A DNA stretch of 64,000 nucleotides from Liolophura sinensis (lineage: Eukaryota > Mollusca > Polyplacophora > Chitonida > Chitonidae). The DNA lies in contig NC_088298.1 of the NCBI RefSeq assembly GCF_032854445.1, positions 18,495,976 to 18,559,975 on the forward strand, in the 5' to 3' direction. The notes below the pieces were generated by a model. The model searched no databases, was not told the origin of the DNA, and saw only the letters and a program-made list of their open reading frames with translations. The translations under genes were made by a program, and so were the position numbers. Below, one piece after another: positions 48,401-61,000 of the stretch. Every line of letters starts with the position of its first letter. Positions within the stretch are counted from its first letter, which is position 1.

Positions 48401-50192
48401 ACGGTGTGTAGCATGACTGTCGGTGACAGTTTTCGATATAATGATGAGAACATCCAATGCAAAGAAAAATTAGATGGATATGTTTAAAAACCAGCGAAAA
48501 TTACACAAACGTCAGTTGAAACCCCAACACCATAATAGTTTAATGTATATAATTTAGTTTAAGGTTCTGCTCGTTTGAAAATTGATGCAGTGTTTTTGTT
48601 CACTTGAGGGTTCACTTAGCCAAAGATAAAGTAGATAACAAAATGTACCTGGAAAGATTTGTACTTCCTGTGCTACCTTCGGAAAGTATTTGGACGTACA
48701 AAGCTTAACCGTTCCTGCATACCCCAGCCGTACAGTAGGTGGTCCTTAAATATATTTATAAATGTTGCTATCAGCACAGACGCTGTGAGGTAAGAAGGCG
48801 GGGGTGGAGCGTTTATCATCCTGTGCCTTGTAGAGAACCAATTCTATCACACTAAATCGTGTAAACAAGTGTGCCAGTGTCAGAAACAGGGTTTAGAATG
48901 AAGTTGATAGCAGTTTAGGTAAATGGTGTCTCTCTCCGTGAAAACGTAGTGAACCACATTGGAACATCCAGTATGCCAATGGTTCTTAAATTGAAAAATG
49001 ATTATGATATCCACCAAGCACGAGTTCTTGGTGTTGAAACCAAGATTAAGTGTTTTAACATTGTGAGTGAGAAAAAGTAATCTAACTGAATATTCCGTAC
49101 AATAATATAGAAATCCATCAATGAATGTGTAGAGCTTGTGGTGTTACGTGTCACTACTAAAATAATATTGATAGTGAGTACGACTTATTTTACAGACAGC
49201 TGTTTTTAAGCAAAAAGATAAAAGAAAAATATAATATCAGCATGGTTTAAGCAGAATTACAAAAAACTTTAGTGATATTAGAAGTCTTTAGCTTGAAGTT
49301 ACAAGTACAAACTTATAACTTGTAAGTTGGAACTAGAACAGATAAGTTATTACTAGACTGAAGTTACAAGTTTGTAGTTGTAACTTCTAACTAAAGATCT
49401 ATATTAATTACCATTTGGATACCTTGAATACTGTGTTCTCCCCACATACAACAAATATTAACACAAAACAAGGAAAACAGAACTGGTTTCTGGGATATGT
49501 AGTCCACCAGCGGGATACTGGTTTATGCAGGCATACTGCGTGAAAGACTGCAGCACTTTATAATTAAAGCTCTGAAAGATTCAAACTGATATTATACAAA
49601 GTAGCATGTTATTATACACGAAAAGGTATATAAGTATATAAGTTACATGTTTATAGCCTCAGAAGGTAATCTTTTGACAGATTTGTCTAAAGATCATTCT
49701 AAGTCATACTAAGTGCTCTGAATTTTATTGTCTAGAAATGTTTAGATCACATGTTAAATTTTGCTCTCCGGAACTAGTTTCCAAATTAAAATTGGTGAAA
49801 CTGACACTCAAAACGCGTCATACACGTGGTACGTTCATCCTTATCGCCAGACCTTTGCCATTTAGCTTGGTATAAGAACACCTACCAATGTCACAAAACA
49901 CATCTAGAACTTCTATGAAAAAGGTCCGTGGCTCAGTATACAGTCGTAACAAAAGGTAAATGAAAACTCCCTAAATGAAAAATTTATTGTAACAATACAT
50001 GAGTTTCCATCCATATGTGAGCCACAATCACAATGAAACAATCACTCTGAGAGTAGTAACAAGTTCAGTAGGATAGAAAGTAACATAATACAATGACAGC
50101 TTAATATTCCTGATGAACCTGCTTTCTAAGAAACTAAATAAAAAATTAAATCAAAGATAAATTAAACTAAAAGGTATTGGCGACAAATATTC
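48401..50192. other. Gene-less stretch with a small hairpin
   Basis: GAAGTTACAA and TTGTAACTTC form a perfect 10-bp inverted repeat with an 8-base loop at 49,360-49,387, and related words lie just upstream. No gene was seen. Confidence 0.45.
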
Positions 50193-50655
50193 GGCCTGAT
50201 GCTTTACTGGTGGCAGCACTTTGACAGCGTGGACTCATCCTGTTACAAGAAGACACAACATATTTGTAGTGTTTCATATATGGTGTCTGCGGCCTGATGC
50301 TTCAGTGGCGGCAGTTTGACAGCGTGGACTCATCCTGTTACAAGAAGACACAACATATTTGTAGTGTTTCATATATGGTGTCTGCGGCCTGATGCTTTAG
50401 TGGCGGCGGCACTTTGACAGCGTGGACTCATCCTGTTACAAGAAGACACAACATATTTGTAGTGTTTCATATATGGTGTCTGCGGCCTGATGCTTTAGTG
50501 GCGCCAGCACTTTGACAGCATGGACTCATCCTGTTACAAGAAGACACAACATATTTGTAGTGTTTCATATATGGTGTCTGCGGCCTGATGCTTTAGTGGC
50601 GGCGGCACTTTGACAGCGTGGAGTCATCCTGTTACAAGAAGACACAACACATGTG
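50193..50655. repeat. 98-bp tandem repeat, about 4.6 copies
   Basis: GGCCTGATGCTTTAGTGGCG, TTTGACAGCGTGGACTCATC and TTTGTAGTGTTTCATATATG recur at 98-base spacing (one unit is 95 bases). Units are nearly identical, so this is recent amplification. It is followed by a CATCGTCATATCACTGAAAAA scrap of the (ACTC)n-tailed SINE. Confidence 0.93.
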
Positions 50656-53600
50656 TACACACCTAAAGACACCTCATCGTCATATCACTGAAAAAGTACA
50701 GTAACAATAACTTGTTAAGTGCGAGGTTAATCACCAAGCATTCATTTATTCACATCACTATCTTAATAAGAATTTCCCCTATTTGTCTACTGTACATTTT
50801 GTACATAGCTATTACTGTAAAATCATTTTTGAACTATCTTAGGATCTTTCTAATCAGTTTCAAACATTTTATTGGCTCTAAATATAAACAAAATGAGCAA
50901 AATCTGATTTTAAAAACCGACCTTAGAAAATGTTTGACATTTCTGCAGTTCTTGGCAGGGAAGATGTGAAAAAAAAGTCTTAATGAAGACATTTGGCTCT
51001 TTCCTTTCATTTGAACCACACATTATTTTGGACATCATGTACACTTAATAAGAGGATTTGAGTTCAAACTCTTTTCCTCCTGAAGTCTAAAAAGTCTTGC
51101 TATATCATGTGACTTGTCAAAAGAGCATTCAGTTTTAGTGGACATGAACGGAATAACTGTATTATCGTGTTTAGAAACCACATGTGACACCTCTTTGCTT
51201 CGGGGTCTTCTTTTCCTAACGGTCCAGATCCTAAATTTTCTCCATAGTACGTCTACTTTCAATGAGCCCTCTCCTCAGACGCCCATATTAATGCACATGT
51301 AATCAAAATAATCTATTTACTGTTTTCACTCCTGTAATGGTACATGTACCATATGACTTTTTGTTTTACCTTCCGCCGCAAGCCTTGAGTCAGCGAGGTC
51401 GTATGTTCGAAACCACCTTTCTCTGCCTCATCTGCTGCATGGCTAAAATTAGAAGTTTTTATCATTTATTTAGGAGTTGCAATGATTTTAGCTCATGGAG
51501 TTGACCACCGTTGCGTGAGTAAGATGTCCGACGAAGGACAGTGGTTTATTCCGACCACTCCCGTTTCCTTCTGAACCTATTCCAGGCATACGGTCTATCA
51601 TGTAACTTCAGTTCTGCCGTACATGTCGTTGGGAATTACGAATACTTTTATAATACATAGTTGATAGAAAGGAAAATTGTCATTGGTTTACTAGGCTTAT
51701 AATAATTCTCTTTCAATTTGTCGGGATTAGTTCACAGGGGCAGTACATGCAAACTTACAGCCGGTTCCTCTTGCTGATTTCAGGTTTATCGTTAGTATTC
51801 CTTCAAGAGTGCAGGGCGTTTTGGGTTGCGTTGATGTTTATCGATTTATCAATCTCGTCCAGGTAGATTTGACAAGAACGCCATCATTATTACGCACTGG
51901 TTCGTCGAGGCCTAAAACATTGTTTTCAACCCATTCCTATACCTTGTCTAAACAGCCCAAATAACAAATAACCCGTGACTAACTCCACTTTCAGCTGTAT
52001 ATACCCAAGTGTCACACATGAATGGCAGATGACGAACAGGAAACCCTGGACGTGACTTCTGCAAACACATCTGACTTGTGGACAGCACGTCATATCGTAC
52101 ATGTCACTCCTGCAAACTTGCCCATCGTGACTTGTGGATAGCCTTTTTTTTAGTAAAGGTGATTTCTACGGCCTGCCGTGTGGTACATGTGACTTCTGAA
52201 AATATATCGATACTTGTAGAAAGCCTTGATGTCGCGTAATGATGTCGCGAGATAGGACGCGTAATAACTTATGTTATCACACATATGATTTGTAATGTCA
52301 ATATTTCGACCAGTATGGCATGTGGGAAATAAAAAAGTGACATGTAGAAAGCAGCATTGAGAATAACATTTGTTTTTTAATATTTAAAAATAGAATTTGT
52401 CTCAGAATCAAAATTTATATTTTTCAATATATTTAAATCTGTAGAAAATAAATTATTTTTAGAAAAACTTCAGTTATTATATTGAGCTTTACATACACGC
52501 GTCAAGGCGATGACACACTACTGTGTTCTGGCATTTGTAGGACGTCATGTTATTCTGTTAAGGCGGAAAAAACCAAATACTTTGCATGTATTTATAATTT
52601 ATTTGCACAAAACATGGATGTCCTTCTAGATAAACGTACATGTATATAGATTTGCTTATTATTTAACGTTTCTTAATATTCTGTCCTCGGACACGGAATT
52701 TTCTTGATTCCTAAGATTATCTCTTTCTCGGCTACAGTATGTGGTGAATTTTATTTTGTTGTGTGGTCTTACGTGAAGTTCCAGGAGACCATTTGCTTTG
52801 TTACACGTTAGCGAGTTTCGGTTTCCCCCACCTATAAAACCGAAGTTCTTGAGAAATACGTAAAACAAGAAAGAAATGTATCAATAAAGACAAATTCTAT
52901 CATTATTTTAATGTTTACTGGTAAAAGAGCATACACCTACTTCAAGGTCGTTTTGTCGACCACCCTCTTATCATTTCGGTTGTGGAGAGATAGTGGAGAG
53001 AGCTGAAGATTATCACTAAAATTCAGCATATTTGCACCAGGTGAAGAAACGACAGATATTCACAGCCCACCAGAGATCATTGTTCACAAAAAAAATTCAT
53101 CCCTGCGCATGTGTCGCCATAGATAATACTAATCGCTTTGAGTGATTCTCTGCTTATCGTAGAAAATGCAAGGGAGCTAGCCCTTGTTATCAGAAAAACA
53201 TCGAAGCCATCGACTAATTCCAGATAAAGCTTCCGTAAAATGGTGTCGAAATACACCAGAGGCTTTTCTCGTAGACAGGAGTTCGTGGCGTACAACACAA
53301 AAAAATATCAGCCATTTTTGACTTTAAGTGTGAAAGGGTACGTGGTGTAGAAAGGTACGTGTGATAGGTCTTTGGAAGAGTAATAATCCCAGATTTCCGA
53401 ACAATAATGACAACAAGGAATTACAGCTGTCGACTGTATTTTTACTTGGGTAAGTGGTCATATTTTTCATTGACATCCCGTCGGAGGGAGTTATGTTGCC
53501 GACAGTGACTGGGCTTTTTAGCTAGCCCATTGTCAAAGTTTTTTATCCATATTTACATACCTTTCATCTGTTTGATTGATGTTTAACGCCAGATTCGCTG

Positions 53601-54676
53601 AAGTTTCATTTAAACCATGAATAGCCATCATTTTTGCGGTTGAAAAAGTTGGAGTGCTAAAAGCGAACCAATGGCCCTTGGGAAGTAACTTGTGAATTTT
53701 CTACACATTTTTACCTGTAGATCGAGCTAATTATGTTGTGAGCAAAAACCACTCTATATGCGACAAATTATTTTTGCCATTTTTGCCCAGTACGACAAAG
53801 AAAGCTCATGAAGATTGTGTCCAACATGTGGCGTCTGAATGATAAGCCTGTAAATTACCCAGTCACGACCCACCAGTATTAAAATTTAAGCATGCAGTGC
53901 TTAAATAAAAATTGTTTTCAAAGCTTTTTCGACAAGAGTGTTTTTGGGTATATCTGATATAAATTAAAATTAAGTCTCTTTTACTAGAATGAGAGAGAAA
54001 ACTATTTACGTTTTTTTGGATTTGTAGCCAAATTCCGTAATGCTTAAATTAAATCATTCCTTTCCGCCCACTTTCTCTAAAAACAGCTTCCCTCCACGTG
54101 CTCGCATTTTCTCTCCTTTTGCCTATCCACTACTCTTCCTTCCACAAATTTCTTACCCCGCCCCCAACTCCTTTTCTCCAAAAACTAACATCCCTCTTTC
54201 TCAAATTTTACACATTATAACTTGGACTTTATTTCACTATACTAACATACTGTCTCCTCTGGTGTGTTGTAGGTCTCATCGTTCTACTGACGTCACTTTC
54301 ATGTGGGTAATTTAGATATATTAGAGGGTTGTGGTTACACCGACACTCCCCAACCACATAATTAATCTGAGTTTTGGTCATCAAGCACACCTAGCTTTTT
54401 CGAAAAGAGCCACACTTTATTAGAGGAAGTGCGAATAAAGTTTTTTGGTTTTTCAAGTTACTTTTTAATAATCTGACTTTCTAAGAAGCTGTACAAGCCA
54501 ACATGCTCATAAAAAGTGGGTTTGCAATTTCACACAACTGAAGTGAGAGCCCATAACTATGCAAACAGAAGGAAAGGATTTGTCCTGCAGTATAAAAATT
54601 GATACCAAATCGTGACTAAGGTTCCCTCCCCCCCTCCACCCCCTCTACCAACGTCTTTCTATGTTTTAATTCGTAG
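50656..54676. other. Gene-less or unassigned stretch upstream of the LU-SRCR gene
   Basis: Only short isolated frames occur. One at 53,077-53,298 (minus, reading PLVYFDTILRKLYLELVDGF in part) is protein-like but has no recognisable family or clear splice sites. Upstream exons, including the signal peptide of the LU-SRCR gene, could be hidden here or in unseen introns. Confidence 0.4.
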
Positions 54677-54844
54677 TTCTTTTAACGCCATATTTAACAA
54701 TTTGTCGATCATGCAATGGCGGGCAGCCAACAGCTCTAAAGCGGAATATCGTATTTACGTGGAAGAAAAATCTAGAACTTGTTATGGGCGATTATCATTA
54801 TTCTAACATGGATATAACAAGAAATGACGATGGCAGGAATGCAC
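54677..54844 (+). CDS. Candidate extra upstream exon of the LU-SRCR gene
   Basis: The interval follows a long pyrimidine tract (54,624-54,676, ending AATTCGTAG) and ends at a consensus GTAAGT donor. It is 168 bases and stays open only in the frame that makes it phase 1 to phase 1, the same phase as the domain boundaries of the downstream gene. It would join the first LU exon in frame. The peptide (LTICRSCNGGQPTALKRN, then IVFTWKKNLELVMGDYHYSN) has no family I can name. It could be a partial extracellular domain or chance. Confidence 0.4.
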
Positions 54845-55031
54845 GTAAGTAAAACAAAAAAAATGCATCCCTTAGTCATTTGCGAAATCGTTACTTCACG
54901 AACTTACAATAAAACACGCACTGAGGGAATCTGGCACGAGGCGGTATTTCTCCGGTTGCGTGGGACCCTTTGTGAACAATCACACTGCCGTGGCTACTCT
55001 GAGTTTACTTTGATCGATTTGGCGCTTACAG

Positions 55032-58000
55032 ATGTTGCATCAGCTGATATCTTCGGTCCAAAATGTCTCAGTTGTGAAGGAGTGGGGAGTCCATCAGACT
55101 GCCTGTATACAAAACGATGCTGGGCACACGAGGTGAATTTTCTTCTTATTTTAAAAGCCGGAATATTTTACAATTTCTTTTCACCTTTCCTTATCACACG
55201 CGTAGTTTAGTGTCAATCATTTTCTATTCACCTGGCAATGATTTGGGGAGACATGGTCTCCCGGGAAGTAAACATGCTATACAATTCTCTATCTGAATTA
55301 TCGTCATCCACTTCGTTCTATTTCCTGCATACATCCTGACAGCGATGCTTCACGGAACATCTGACCAATTCCAGCGGAGCCACTTGGTACAACTTCGGCT
55401 GTAAAATACAAGAGGTAACAATACTTTTTTTTTATTTCATTGGTGTTATATGTTGTACTGTAGAACCTGTGACTTAACCTTTACGGCCAGCATTATATTA
55501 GCAAAAAAAGAAAGAAAAAAAGGGGACAGAGCCCGGTGGGGCTCAAAGACCATCCAAAGGCTACTTGAAGACGTTTCTACATAAGATCGGATGAGAACTG
55601 ATAAAGTTTAGATAGACAACGTATAAATTAAACGGTACATTGGCAGGCATAACTCTTAGCATCTTAGGAGCATGCATTACCGTTAAAACTGAGGAGTAGA
55701 GAAAGAAATAGGGGCAAAACATGACCGTGTTAATTCTTTGCATGTAATATTTATATTGTACAATAATTAAATAAAAAAAACACAAACTCAAACATTTTAT
55801 CAAGCACAGGTTCATGTTATTTCTTATTTCTTTTTAAAAAAATCCATGTGACGTCATGAAGCCCCAACTATATAGAAATGGTTCCATAAACGTACCATTG
55901 AAGACAAATATTTTGATGGACCTAATACTTTTTAAAACAGTATTAAATGTTTTAAATGTAAATGAAGATATATTAGATACTGCTAAAACAGATGTAACTG
56001 TTGTCTTGTCCATGAATACGTGACCTTTGTTTTACTTTATTCGTTTTCTCATTACTTGTGGGTTTGTTATCTTTTCCATGATTAAGTACCCTTTTTGACA
56101 CAGTTGCATTTATTTATTTCCATTTCTGTGTTTGCTTCACTTTGTCTGTCGACAGGAATGTAGCCTGCTGGAATCTTTCAGCGAGAGAAGACGAGGTTTT
56201 GAACCAACAGTGACACTGTGTGAGCGATGTTGTACAGGTGATGCCTGTAACACCCATCTCTGTTCAACAACAACAGGTGAACTGTTTCCACCCAGATTAC
56301 TTTAATTTTTTATACCTGATTTCAATATACCCGAAGTCAACATTACCAGTCTCGCACAACCTAAGAGAAATTAACATAAGTAGGCTTTAATACTTACCTT
56401 TTCCAATATTTGCGAAAACACTTAAGACAATCTTTACATAGGTTAATGGTTAAAATCTAGACATGTGCCAGAAAAGCGACGGTTACCTAGCAAGTGCCTG
56501 GTAGTAAACTGGTTGATGACTCAAAACTATTCAGCAACATTTGCTTGTCCAAGTTTTCAACATCTCCTGAAGAGAACACTTACCAACCTAGAAGTTTTGT
56601 GCAAATCATAGAATGGCAATAAAACTTTAATAAGGAAATAAAGCATACCTTAATGCAACACATTGAAGTAATTGTGTGTTAAAAGAGGAGAGCCTGGAGT
56701 AACCAAACAACTCCATTTCGTCAGATATCTTACAACCCTGTTGACTTAAAGGTGCAACCAACAACAGCGTGACATATAATTTCATCTCAGTTGAATTGCG
56801 ATAGCTTATCTACTCGGCCGCAAAGTCTCCAATTTAAAATCAACATCCTGTAATGTATTGAAGGAAGAAGTGGTAGAGTACACATTTTACCTATTCGTTC
56901 CCGAGGAGTTGAATTAGAAAGCATAACGAGGACAATCCTACACAGTACATTGACACTAGCATTTTCTTTAAAAGGGATGGTTTACACAAACAAAAGCCAT
57001 GATGTTGCTTTCTAAAAAAAGGAGAAAAAGCGCCCTACGTCCCAGTCTCAATTTTAAAGAGGTTTCTGAAATTCTAAGAAACTTCGTTTGTCACTAAAAA
57101 TGTTTATACTACCATTTTATCATTTGTAGTCATTTGCGACTCTCTTTTTCTTCCCGTGTCTGGTCAAGTAAGTTGTATTTTTCTCTTCAATCCATAGGTC
57201 CACAATCCCTTTCCTGTTTTTCTTGTGACGACACGGACGATTCCAACGCCTGTCATGTGGTCAAACATTGCAGGCCACACGAGGTGGGTTGGTATCAGCG
57301 AGCATTCTGAAACATCTAGCCTCGGATGCATGGCCTATCCCGTACAAATAGAGTTCCGCACGGGTTATTCCCTAGTCTCATATGCTCGTATTTGGTAGGC
57401 TTTCACTCAGGGACAAATGTCAGAAAGCTATTTCTTTAAAATGATTTAATGTACGCGCAACTATTTGGGAAAGGATTTTAGACCAATTTCCAGATGACCT
57501 TTTTCACGTTCCATTATTGACTTTCTACTCCTCTCGTGGATAATAAATAGTTTTGTGAACGCCGTAAATTTGTTAATATAACAAATGAATAGCAAAATTT
57601 AAAAAAAACAAAAGCGTTTAAATTCGAAACTGAATAAATGTATAAATTAATAATTATTATTGCAATAATTAAAAGCAAAATAAATTATTTGAATAAGTAT
57701 ATAAACTATATAAATATAAACAAAAATAATTCAATAAACAAAATGATATACAAATAATGCAAGTATATGAAACTATTTCAGGTCAGCCAGCTCATGCTGG
57801 CTTCCTCTCCGGCTGTACGTGGGAAGGTCTGCCAGCAGCCTGCGAATGGTCGTGGGTTTCCCCCGGTTTCTCTGCCCGGTTTCCCCCCACCATAATGCTC
57901 AAGAATAAGTGAAATACTCTTGAGTACGGCGTAAAACACCAGTCAAATACATAAATAAATATTTCAGGTGTGTTACGCTGAGTCGGTGATTGAAGATAGT

Positions 58001-61000
58001 CCAGTGCCCAGGCACACTTTGGGTTGCGTGTCACAGTCGGTGAGTGCATATACTAGGGGCCATTTTCTGGTTGGCAAAAGGTGTGTAATTTGACCTTTTG
58101 ATCACTGAGAAGTCCTCATCAAATCCCATCCCAGGGTTGTATACATGTACACTCTTAACAAAATAATCCAGAAACAAAACGTTCATGATATATTTAAAGT
58201 GTGATGCTAGATACAGATGAGGTTTTCCCGTCTTTGTAAAATCCTTATAGTTGTCTGACAGAATAATAATGATACACTGCTATTCTTAACAAAAGCGAAA
58301 TGTTCAATACATGAGATTTATATTTAAATTTATGAAAACCCTTGATTTTTAATTATAGTTTTTCGTTCAGTATTTACCCATGTTCTTCACATAAGAATAA
58401 CCATAAAAACAAGAAGAGACTTGTACCCAACACTTGTCTTGTGATCGACGTGTGGTTGATTTTTTTTTTCTTTCTGTTCAAGTTTTGTCACCTGCTTACG
58501 GGAAATATCATTGGTCGTCGAACAGGTGATACACGTGAAAAGAGAAAAACTCACCTGTGTCAAAAATGCTGTCAGATATCAGGATGTAACAGTGACATTT
58601 GTTTCTCACAGAAGGTATAATAGGTTTTCCATTTTAATGAGAAAAAAAATACAGTTAAACCTTCTCTATTTACTCCTAGAACTTTGGTTTGCCATGTCCC
58701 TTCACAGGACCTCTGTATTACATATACAGACATTTACCGTTTTGAGTACCAAGGCGATAAGAACCCGTACATCTGAACCCTTAAATGTTCCAATGAACAT
58801 TTTGCTGGGGTTTCCTCTTGTAATAGGGCAGTCTTAATGCCGAATGTGTTTGTTTGTCAAATGTGATGACAGTACTGTATTTTGAATAATTCATTCTTTT
58901 TAATTATCATGTATGCTGTATCCTTTGATGCTGTTTCCATGTGATTGTATATTAAACGTGATGAGAATACAGCATTTTGAGCAATTCTGGATGAGTGACG
59001 TTTAATACATTGCAACTAATATCACTGTGAACTATTTACCTAATTCTGCTTAATTCATGGTGCCAGAGAGCGTCTTATTTGCGACTATTTAAGCATTTAT
59101 ATGAATAGTTCACAATAATATAAATAAGACGTCCCACAGAAACAAAACCACAGCGGTGGACACAGTGTGATAGCTGGTCACACGTAATGGGTGAAATACA
59201 GCCTCATGTCAGCTTACCTTATTCAGGCATTTATTCTATTTATGTAAGTGCCTAATTACACGCCCCCTAGCACCATGATTTGAGCTGAATTAGGTAAAAA
59301 ATGCAGTGATGTTAATTGCATTTCATTAGACGTCTCTTGTCTAGAATTACATCTAACATACAGTAACATTACAACAATTCAATAGGACCAGGCCTCGGGA
59401 ATGGCTATGCCACCAGCATAATTCTGTCTTATGCAGGAATACAATATAATTAAGACGTACGGCATAGAGAGAAAAAATCGACAAGTGACCTAAGTTTAGT
59501 GGTTACGTGTGCTCATTTGGGAGATACTTCACCATCGTCCTGTACTCTTTCATATCGAATCGACCGCGATAGCAAAGTTGGTTTTGCGTCTGCTTCGGGA
59601 GAGGTAGATTCAGAATCAACCATGGGTCCAGTCACACCTAAGATCTTAAAAGGGGGTGATTCGACTTCCTCGCTTGAAGGAGATAGTGCAACGACTGGTT
59701 GACCCGTATCAGTATAATGACTCGGGCGGGGCGGATTACTTGCCTTCGTTAAGTCGTCTCAGTGAGGTAGCTCTAGATAAAAGAGCGGTGGAAATCCGTC
59801 CTGCAACAAGGAGGCACATTACATGCGCTGTAAGGATTCCTTCGTCGTCATATGACTGAAAAATCGTTAAGTACGACGTTAATCCCCAATCCCTCACTCA
59901 CTCACTCTTTCATATCGACATGTTTATGTTGTTGCTTCACATGGTTAGCCACACCAAATACACCAGAAGTAAGGACAAATCTCCTCACAGTATGTTCACG
60001 ATGGACTCAGATGTGTACCCCTTATCGTTTTCTATCGAGGCTCTGAAATGCTTTAATTACAATTGTGGGACAGACAAGGTGATGGTTCATTTCTAGAAGA
60101 GTGATATTTGCGTTAAGATTGCTTGGGAGTCTTAAAGATAATAACAGATAGGAGATGTTGTGGTTTTGGTTCGTCTTACATGAACCTATTTGGATATTGA
60201 CTAGTTTCCAAGAATATCCTTGTCGGTGGGTTTTTTTATGTGTGGTATTTAACACATTGGAATTTAATCAACCCATCCATCAATCACTTTTGTATGAAAC
60301 ATGTAAAACATTAATCGTTTTCATTTATCTGTAACTCAAATTATACATCATATTCAATTCGTGTTTCGTTTTATTTTTTCTGTTTTAGCCAATTTCCCAA
60401 GGAACGCAAGCGACGGAAGGATTCCAATCAACTGCAGTTACATCTGTAACGAATGAAGTCCCCTTAACATGTAAATTGACATTTTGTTAAAACAAACAAC
60501 CTACTAGTGGAAACATAAATGTCATGTTGATAAAAGTGTCATGTTGTATCAAGGTGTCATGTTGATAAATGTGTCATGCTGATAAAGGTGTCATGCTGAT
60601 GAAGGTTTCATTCTGATAAACGTTTCATGTTGATAAAGGCGTCGTGTTGATGATAGCGTCATATTGATGAAGGAATGACAATAACAAAAGTGTCATCCTG
60701 GTAAAGGTAACATGTTGATAAAGGTATAATGTTGATGAAGGCGTCACGTTAATGAAAGCATCTTGTTGATGTAGCTGTTACGCTGAAAAAGGCGCCATTT
60801 TGATGTAGGATTTATGTTGATGAAGGCGTCATGTTGATACAGACATCATGTTGATAAAGGCCTTATGTTGAAGAAAGTGTCATTCTGATGTAGGCATGTT
60901 GATAAAGGCGCCATGTTGGTGTAGGCATGATGTTGACAAAGGCGTCATGTTGATGAAGGCGTCATGTTGATGTAGGCGTCATGCTAATGTATGCAATATG

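Noticed and set aside
54040-54315. Proline/serine-rich 91-codon plus frame as a signal exon for the LU-SRCR gene
   Set aside because: Its composition comes from a pyrimidine-rich tract; there is no signal-peptide pattern or clear donor.
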